Of a stretch of DNA of 57,990 nucleotides, positions 53,939 to 57,990 are shown piece after piece; position 1 is the first letter of the stretch; every line of letters begins with the position of its first letter. Source of the stretch: Methanobacteriota archaeon (lineage in GTDB: Archaea; Thermoplasmatota; Poseidoniia; Poseidoniales; Thalassarchaeaceae); contig JABIGF010000002.1 of assembly GCA_018650285.1 (NCBI GenBank), positions 1 through 57,990 of the forward strand, written 5' to 3'. The notes under the pieces were generated by a model, which saw nothing but the letters and a program-made list of their open reading frames with translations, was not told where the DNA came from and ran no database searches. Position numbers and translations under genes: made by a program.

Positions 53939-54714
53939 AATTCGGGTTCTCGCTTTTCAAGAAAGGCATTGACACCCTCTGAAAAATCTTCAGTTTGACT
54001 TGCGGCAACAATTCTCGCCTGTTCAAAATGAAGTTGAGTTTCAAAATCATTGAATGATTGGCTATCAAGCAATTGTTTAGTTCCTGCTCGGCTGGATTTT
54101 GCCCAATCACCCCAAGATGTTGCCACTTTCAAAGACCGAATGATTAGATCTTCTGGCTCGACCAAATCATCAATTACACCTAAAGTCAATGCTTCTTCGC
54201 CCGACCATGTTTCATTGTTAAAGAAAAATTTCTTCGCCCTTTGTGCACCAACTAATCTAGGTAGTAGCCAAGTAGTGCCACCATCAGGACTTAGCCCAAG
54301 TGAGAAAAATGCGGCCGCTATTTTCGTTTTTGGAACTGCAATCCGATAATCGGCTGCAAGGGCAAGCCCCAATCCACCGCCTGCTGCTGCTCCATTCATC
54401 GCTGCCACATAGACAGTATCGGATTGTCGGATTCTAACTAATAATGGATGTAGTATATCGGTTAACCCTTGCACTAGTTCAGATATTGTATTATCATCAT
54501 AACAAGCTCTGAATTCATTGATATCGGCACCAGCACAGAAAAACTTGCCAGTACCTGTTAATACAAACGCACTAATTTCTTCATCATCAATTAGTGAATT
54601 AATCGTGTTTGATATTGTTGTCATGGCCTCTACACTGAAAGCATTTTGAGCAGATTCAGCAGTTAGGGTGACTAAAGCCACTCCTCCATCCAGTCGTTCC
54701 ACGGTTAGTGCCAT
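53932..54714 (-). CDS. Enoyl-CoA hydratase/isomerase (PaaG-like)
   Basis: 260 aa, crotonase fold. FFCAGADINEF and NGAAAGGGLGLALAADYRIA form the oxyanion hole, AAFFSLGLSPDGGTTWLLPR supplies the usual Asp of PaaG-type isomerases, and [17 protein letters not shown] is the family end. It may isomerise or hydrate an unsaturated CoA ester such as dehydroadipyl-CoA in the BoxB route. It is divergent from the aldehyde dehydrogenase. No regulon site; a sequence resembling one (54712 region) overlaps its start codon. Confidence 0.88.
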   Translation of the reverse strand: MALTVERLDGGVALVTLTAESAQNAFSVEAMTTISNTINSLIDDEEISAFVLTGTGKFFCAGADINEFRACYDDNTISELVQGLTDILHPLLVRIRQSDTVYVAAMNGAAAGGGLGLALAADYRIAVPKTKIAAAFFSLGLSPDGGTTWLLPRLVGAQRAKKFFFNNETWSGEEALTLGVIDDLVEPEDLIIRSLKVATSWGDWAKSSRAGTKQLLDSQSFNDFETQLHFEQARIVAASQTEDFSEGVNAFLEKREPEFQ

Positions 54715-54782
54715 ACATGTCCGTTGAGGTCACCCCTCTTCAAATACATGAAACCATAAGAGATTGCACTTTGGCACACCTC

Positions 54783-56201
54783 ATGATGAACAGAGAGGAA
54801 CTCTACATCAATGGAGAATGGGTTAGTGCAAGTGGCGAAGGAGTCATTGAAGTTATCAATCCTGCAACTGAGCAAGTCATCGGCTCAGTCCCTGTAGGTT
54901 CTGAAACTGATGTTGATGCAGCAGTCAATGCAGCGGCCAACGCATTTTCTTCATGGTCACAAAGTTCTATTGATGACAGAATGGAATATCTCAATGCTAT
55001 TTCAGCCGCGTTCAAAGAAAGAGGCGAAGAACTCGCTCAACTTATCACAGCAGAAGTGGGCACCCCAATTGGATATAGCAGAATGGCAATGGTTGGAACA
55101 CCCCGCGTGGTGGCTCGCTCGTACGCCAAAATGTTGGAGGACTTTGAGTGGGAAGAAGAGATTCGAAACTCTCTAATTGTCAAAGAGCCTGTCGGAGTAT
55201 GTGCATTTATCACCCCATGGAACTTTCCACTTCACCAAATTATTGGCAAGGTTGCTCCAGCAATTGCAGCTGGTTGTACAATGGTGCTGAAACCATCCAA
55301 AGAGGCGCCACTGAACGCCTATATTTTGGCAGAAATAATTGATGAAATTGGCTTGCCAGCTGGCGTTTTCAATCTAGTTAGCGGCCACGGTTCTGAAGTC
55401 GGTGAATATCTTTCAAGCCATCCTGAAGTAGACATGGTATCATTCACTGGTTCAACCTCAGCAGGAGTAAGGGTAAGTCAAGCAGCCGCCCCATCAGTCA
55501 AGCGAGTGACACTAGAATTAGGGGGCAAAAGTGCTAATGTAATTCTAGACGATGCTGACATTGTTAGAGCCGCTAAATCGTCGGTAGGAGCGTGCTTTGC
55601 TAACTCTGGTCAAACCTGTTCTGCTCTCACTAGACTCATTATTCCAGAAAATAAGAAAGATGAAATTCTTGAAATTATTACTAGCCGAGTTGCTGGATTC
55701 AATGCGGGAGACCCATTGGATGAAACGACACGATGTGGCCCAATGGCTTCAGCAAGACAACAATCAAGCGTAAGTGATTTTATCGTAAGTGGAATTTCAG
55801 AAGGAGCAACTCTGCTTGCAGGTGGCGAGGGAATGCCTGACGGACTTGAAACCGGTTATTTCGTTAAACCGACAGCCTTTGCAGATGTCACCCCTGACAT
55901 GACAATTTGGAACGAAGAGGTATTTGGGCCATTACTCACAGTTACCACTTACAGTAGTGAAGAAGAGGCGTTGTCTCTTGCCAACGATTCAGAATATGGA
56001 CTTTCAGGAGGGGTTTGGTCTGAGAATGAAGAGCGAGCACTTGCTTTTGCCAAAAAGATGAGAACTGGGCAAGTCAGTATCAATGGAGGTCCATTCAATA
56101 TCTCCGCCCCATTTGGTGGTTACAAGATGTCAGGAAATGGTAGGGAACTGGGCCTGCATGGCTTGCAAGAATTCCTAGAATTGAAGGCGATTCAACGGTA
56201 A
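54783..56201 (+). CDS. Aldehyde dehydrogenase (NAD(P)+)
   Basis: About 472 aa. ITPWNFPLHQIIGKVAPA, VSFTGSTSAGVRVSQ, catalytic Glu in LELGGKSANVIL and catalytic Cys in NSGQTCSALTR are standard. ATG 54783 before NREELYINGEWV gives the normal N-terminus; the longer frame from 54708 would overlap the divergent hydratase start. Possible substrates are the dehydroadipyl-CoA semialdehyde of the BoxB route or fatty aldehydes arising from the nearby AlkB; sequence does not decide between them. Confidence 0.9.
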   Translation: MMNREELYINGEWVSASGEGVIEVINPATEQVIGSVPVGSETDVDAAVNAAANAFSSWSQSSIDDRMEYLNAISAAFKERGEELAQLITAEVGTPIGYSRMAMVGTPRVVARSYAKMLEDFEWEEEIRNSLIVKEPVGVCAFITPWNFPLHQIIGKVAPAIAAGCTMVLKPSKEAPLNAYILAEIIDEIGLPAGVFNLVSGHGSEVGEYLSSHPEVDMVSFTGSTSAGVRVSQAAAPSVKRVTLELGGKSANVILDDADIVRAAKSSVGACFANSGQTCSALTRLIIPENKKDEILEIITSRVAGFNAGDPLDETTRCGPMASARQQSSVSDFIVSGISEGATLLAGGEGMPDGLETGYFVKPTAFADVTPDMTIWNEEVFGPLLTVTTYSSEEEALSLANDSEYGLSGGVWSENEERALAFAKKMRTGQVSINGGPFNISAPFGGYKMSGNGRELGLHGLQEFLELKAIQR

Positions 56202-56257
56202 AATCACAATCGTCATTAGGGGCTTTTGTTAGTTCACCTGTTAAGGAGAGGGGGGCA

Positions 56258-56884
56258 ATGGAGGATTCAACTGTTAGTCGCGCCCCACGCCTGCTAATGA
56301 TTTCAGGTGCTGCAGGTGCTGGAAAATCAACTCTAGCAACCAATATTGCAGTTGAATTAGGGTTTGATAGGATAGCAGGCAGCGACACCATTAGAGAGGT
56401 GTTACGCACAAACACTACACCCAACTCAAACCCAGCACTTCACCGCTCAACCTTTTCATCGGGAATCACTGGAGAAGCAGTTACCGATTGGCTAGATGCC
56501 TCAGCAGCAGTTGAATCGGGTATTGAAGCGGTCATTGCTCGCTCTCGACGTGAAGGAATGGACCTAATCATTGAAGGCGCCCATGTTATTCCATCAAATA
56601 GAATTCTTATTGATTGGAGAAACGAAGGTGGGGTTGCTCTAGGGCTTACCCTTACTATTGAAAACGAAGAAGTGCATCGTGACAGAATCGTGGAGAGAGA
56701 GTCAAATTCACATCGCGGTTCAGCACGATATTTGGCAGCGTTTGAACGCATACGCGAAATACAGTCTAGTCAAATTACTAGGGCCAAAGGGGCTGGTTGG
56801 AAAATTGTTGATACTCACCTACACAAAGAAATTCCTGAGAGGGTGCGCCAATGGTTTGATGAAGAATGGTACGCACTTAGGTGA
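56258..56884 (+). CDS. 2-phosphoglycerate kinase-like P-loop kinase
   Basis: 208 aa. Walker A GAAGAGKSTL at about residues 17-26, then GSDTIREVLRT and DLIIEGAHVIPSN, which resemble archaeal 2-phosphoglycerate kinase and related small-molecule kinases. The known family makes 2,3-bisphosphoglycerate, a precursor of the thermolyte cyclic diphosphoglycerate. The specific substrate is uncertain. ATG 56258 follows an AAGGAGAGGGG ribosome site. The next gene, alkB, starts 5 bp after the stop, so the two appear co-transcribed. Confidence 0.75.
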   Translation: MEDSTVSRAPRLLMISGAAGAGKSTLATNIAVELGFDRIAGSDTIREVLRTNTTPNSNPALHRSTFSSGITGEAVTDWLDASAAVESGIEAVIARSRREGMDLIIEGAHVIPSNRILIDWRNEGGVALGLTLTIENEEVHRDRIVERESNSHRGSARYLAAFERIREIQSSQITRAKGAGWKIVDTHLHKEIPERVRQWFDEEWYALR

Positions 56885-56888
56885 TAAG

Positions 56889-57923
56889 ATGTCAAAATCT
56901 ATACCAGAAGCGTGGCAATTTCATCTCTTAAGTTTCCTAATACCATTCTCAACGCTTTGGGGCAATTATTACGGCGGTTATTGGACCTGGGGAGGTATCA
57001 TATTAGCACTCGTAATTTACCCCATTTTTGATCAATTATTTGGAGAAGATGTTTCCTCTCGCCCAACCCCAAAATCCGGCACACCATATGAGATGATTCT
57101 CATCATTCATGGGTTACTCAACCCAATTATCATCGCTACTCTTTGCTGGAGAGTATTGCAAGATGGGAATACATGGACAATATGGGTGGCAGGATTTAGC
57201 ACTGGAATTTCAACTGGGGTTTCAGGTATAGTTGTTGGTCATGAACTAGGACACGCAAAGCCTAGATCATTCAAATGGTGGCTTGCAAGATGCAACCTAG
57301 TTCTTTCAATGTATTCACATTTTACAACTGAACATAATTACAATCACCACAAAAATGTAGCCACCAAATTGGATTCGGCTAGTGCACCACAGGGGCGTGG
57401 GCTTTGGTTACACATTGCTCAAACTGTCCCTTTACAATTTATCAGCGCTTGGAAAATTGAAGTTTCAAAAGCTAAGAAAAAAGGTCGCTCAACATTATTC
57501 CTGTTCAATTATTCTTTTATTGGTCTATTAATTGAAGTATTGATAGTTGTTGGAATTTGGTATTATTTTGGCTCTTGGGTTGCAATAATCTTCCTTTACA
57601 GAGCCGCCGTCAGCATATTCTTGTTAGAATATGTGAATTATATTCAACATTATGGGTTGCGTAGAGAAACTGATGAACGGCAAACTATGATGCACTCATG
57701 GCAGAGCGAAAAACGGTGGAGTCGTTGGACTCTACTTGAGTTGCCAAGGCATGCACCACATCATTTGAAAGCAAGTCAACAATACTGGCAATTGAAACCA
57801 TACGAAAATGCACCCACACTTCCAACAGGTTATTTCGGATTATTTTGGCCTTGTCTAATAACGCCACTTTGGCACCGGTGGATGGCTCCAATAATACCTA
57901 GTGAAATGAATAGTACTAGTTGA
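56889..57923 (+). CDS. alkB: Alkane 1-monooxygenase (AlkB) family protein
   Basis: About 344 aa, several membrane helices. Histidine boxes of the membrane di-iron family: HELGH near residue 118, EHNYNHHKN near 147, RHAPHHLK near 287, and NYIQHYGL near 249, which is the AlkB-specific motif. It would hydroxylate alkane chains with O2, electrons coming from a rubredoxin not seen here. The start at 56889 is the first ATG in frame with the family; the frame is open further upstream only as a shadow of the kinase gene. Fatty acid or xylene hydroxylases of the same family are alternatives. Confidence 0.88.
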   Translation: MSKSIPEAWQFHLLSFLIPFSTLWGNYYGGYWTWGGIILALVIYPIFDQLFGEDVSSRPTPKSGTPYEMILIIHGLLNPIIIATLCWRVLQDGNTWTIWVAGFSTGISTGVSGIVVGHELGHAKPRSFKWWLARCNLVLSMYSHFTTEHNYNHHKNVATKLDSASAPQGRGLWLHIAQTVPLQFISAWKIEVSKAKKKGRSTLFLFNYSFIGLLIEVLIVVGIWYYFGSWVAIIFLYRAAVSIFLLEYVNYIQHYGLRRETDERQTMMHSWQSEKRWSRWTLLELPRHAPHHLKASQQYWQLKPYENAPTLPTGYFGLFWPCLITPLWHRWMAPIIPSEMNSTS

Positions 57924-57990
57924 AATCAATTTCAGCCTCAAAGGCAATAATTTGTAACCTTGAATGTCTATCTGCAATTCCAACTTCGCT
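57916..57990 (-). CDS. Possible C-terminal fragment of a minus-strand gene
   Basis: A minus-strand frame enters from the right edge and stops at a TAG (57916-57918) after 24 residues (SEVGIADRHSRLQ, then IIAFEAEIDFN). It would overlap the 3' end of alkB by 8 bp in a convergent arrangement. The composition is protein-like, but another minus frame is also open, so this is tentative. Confidence 0.3.
   Translation of the reverse strand, partial: SEVGIADRHSRLQIIAFEAEIDFN

Noticed and set aside
54710-54723. Eleventh regulon site (CCATACATGTCCGT) between the hydratase and aldehyde dehydrogenase genes
   Set aside because: It lacks the invariant TTCGG in either direction and overlaps the hydratase start codon.
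1-57990. Insertion sequences, prophage, integrase or rRNA genes
   Set aside because: I saw no transposase, integrase, phage structural gene or rRNA. The island may be acquired, but no mobile element or attachment site is visible; tRNA-Gly at 21110-21181 flanks the island but I found no duplicated 3' end.

Overview
The window looks archaeal. It carries a thermosome subunit, an Alba chromatin protein, a tRNA-Gly with no encoded CCA, GGTGA/GGAGG ribosome sites and several apparently leaderless genes. DnaK, an AbrB-PhoU protein, acidic surface proteins and moderate GC suggest a marine Thermoplasmatota lineage (Poseidoniia or Marine Group II/III type). That placement is inference from gene content, not phylogeny.

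Region 1-21 kb is mostly housekeeping. It opens with the 5' part of a minus-strand SAP-domain protein full of Pro/Met-rich tandem repeats and continues with an NAD-kinase-like protein, CTP synthase, threonine dehydrogenase, an AI-2E permease, thermosome, an Hsp20-like protein with DnaK, leucyl aminopeptidase, a secreted M14 carboxypeptidase, an agmatinase-family enzyme, a large surface protein and an arsenate reductase-like protein. MobB and an AbrB-PhoU regulator, tRNA-Gly and Alba close this part.

Region 21.6-33.9 kb is a minus-strand respiratory nitrate reductase island: a secreted CxCH protein, narG, narH, narJ, narI, a NarK-type transporter, a hemerythrin, an LCIB-like putative carbonic anhydrase and a second NarK. 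Region 34-45.6 kb, also on the minus strand, holds tryptophanase and an anaerobic benzoyl-CoA pathway: a four-subunit ATP-dependent benzoyl-CoA reductase of Azoarcus (Bzd) type, dienoyl-CoA hydratase, 6-hydroxyenoyl-CoA dehydrogenase, ring-opening 6-oxo hydrolase, an SDR and a thiolase. A hemerythrin lies among them. On paper this takes benzoyl-CoA to glutaryl-CoA plus acetyl-CoA. No ferredoxin, 2-oxoacid:ferredoxin oxidoreductase or benzoate-CoA ligase is in the window.

Region 45.8-57.9 kb is mostly plus strand: enoyl-CoA hydratase, a CopD-like membrane protein, Fur, a degenerate aquaporin-like protein, a CoA-binding protein, a second CxCH protein, a Bat-type (HTH_10) regulator, a BoxB-like benzoyl-CoA epoxidase, two unknowns, 3-hydroxyacyl-CoA dehydrogenase, another hydratase, an aldehyde dehydrogenase, a 2-phosphoglycerate kinase-like protein and an AlkB-type alkane monooxygenase.

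The strongest unexplained signal is a 14-bp palindrome, CCGAAYATRTTCGG, found ten times, always in front of genes of the 20-50 kb island. The gene-proximal half (TTCGG) is unchanged in all ten. In four promoters it ends exactly 36 bp before the ATG, so its centre sits about 43 bp upstream. It links nitrate respiration, the molybdenum cofactor regulator, tryptophanase, both benzoyl-CoA routes, CopD and the CxCH proteins into one predicted regulon. It resembles the inverted repeat reported for the haloarchaeal regulator NarO, a Bat-type protein, and a Bat-type regulator is encoded inside the island.
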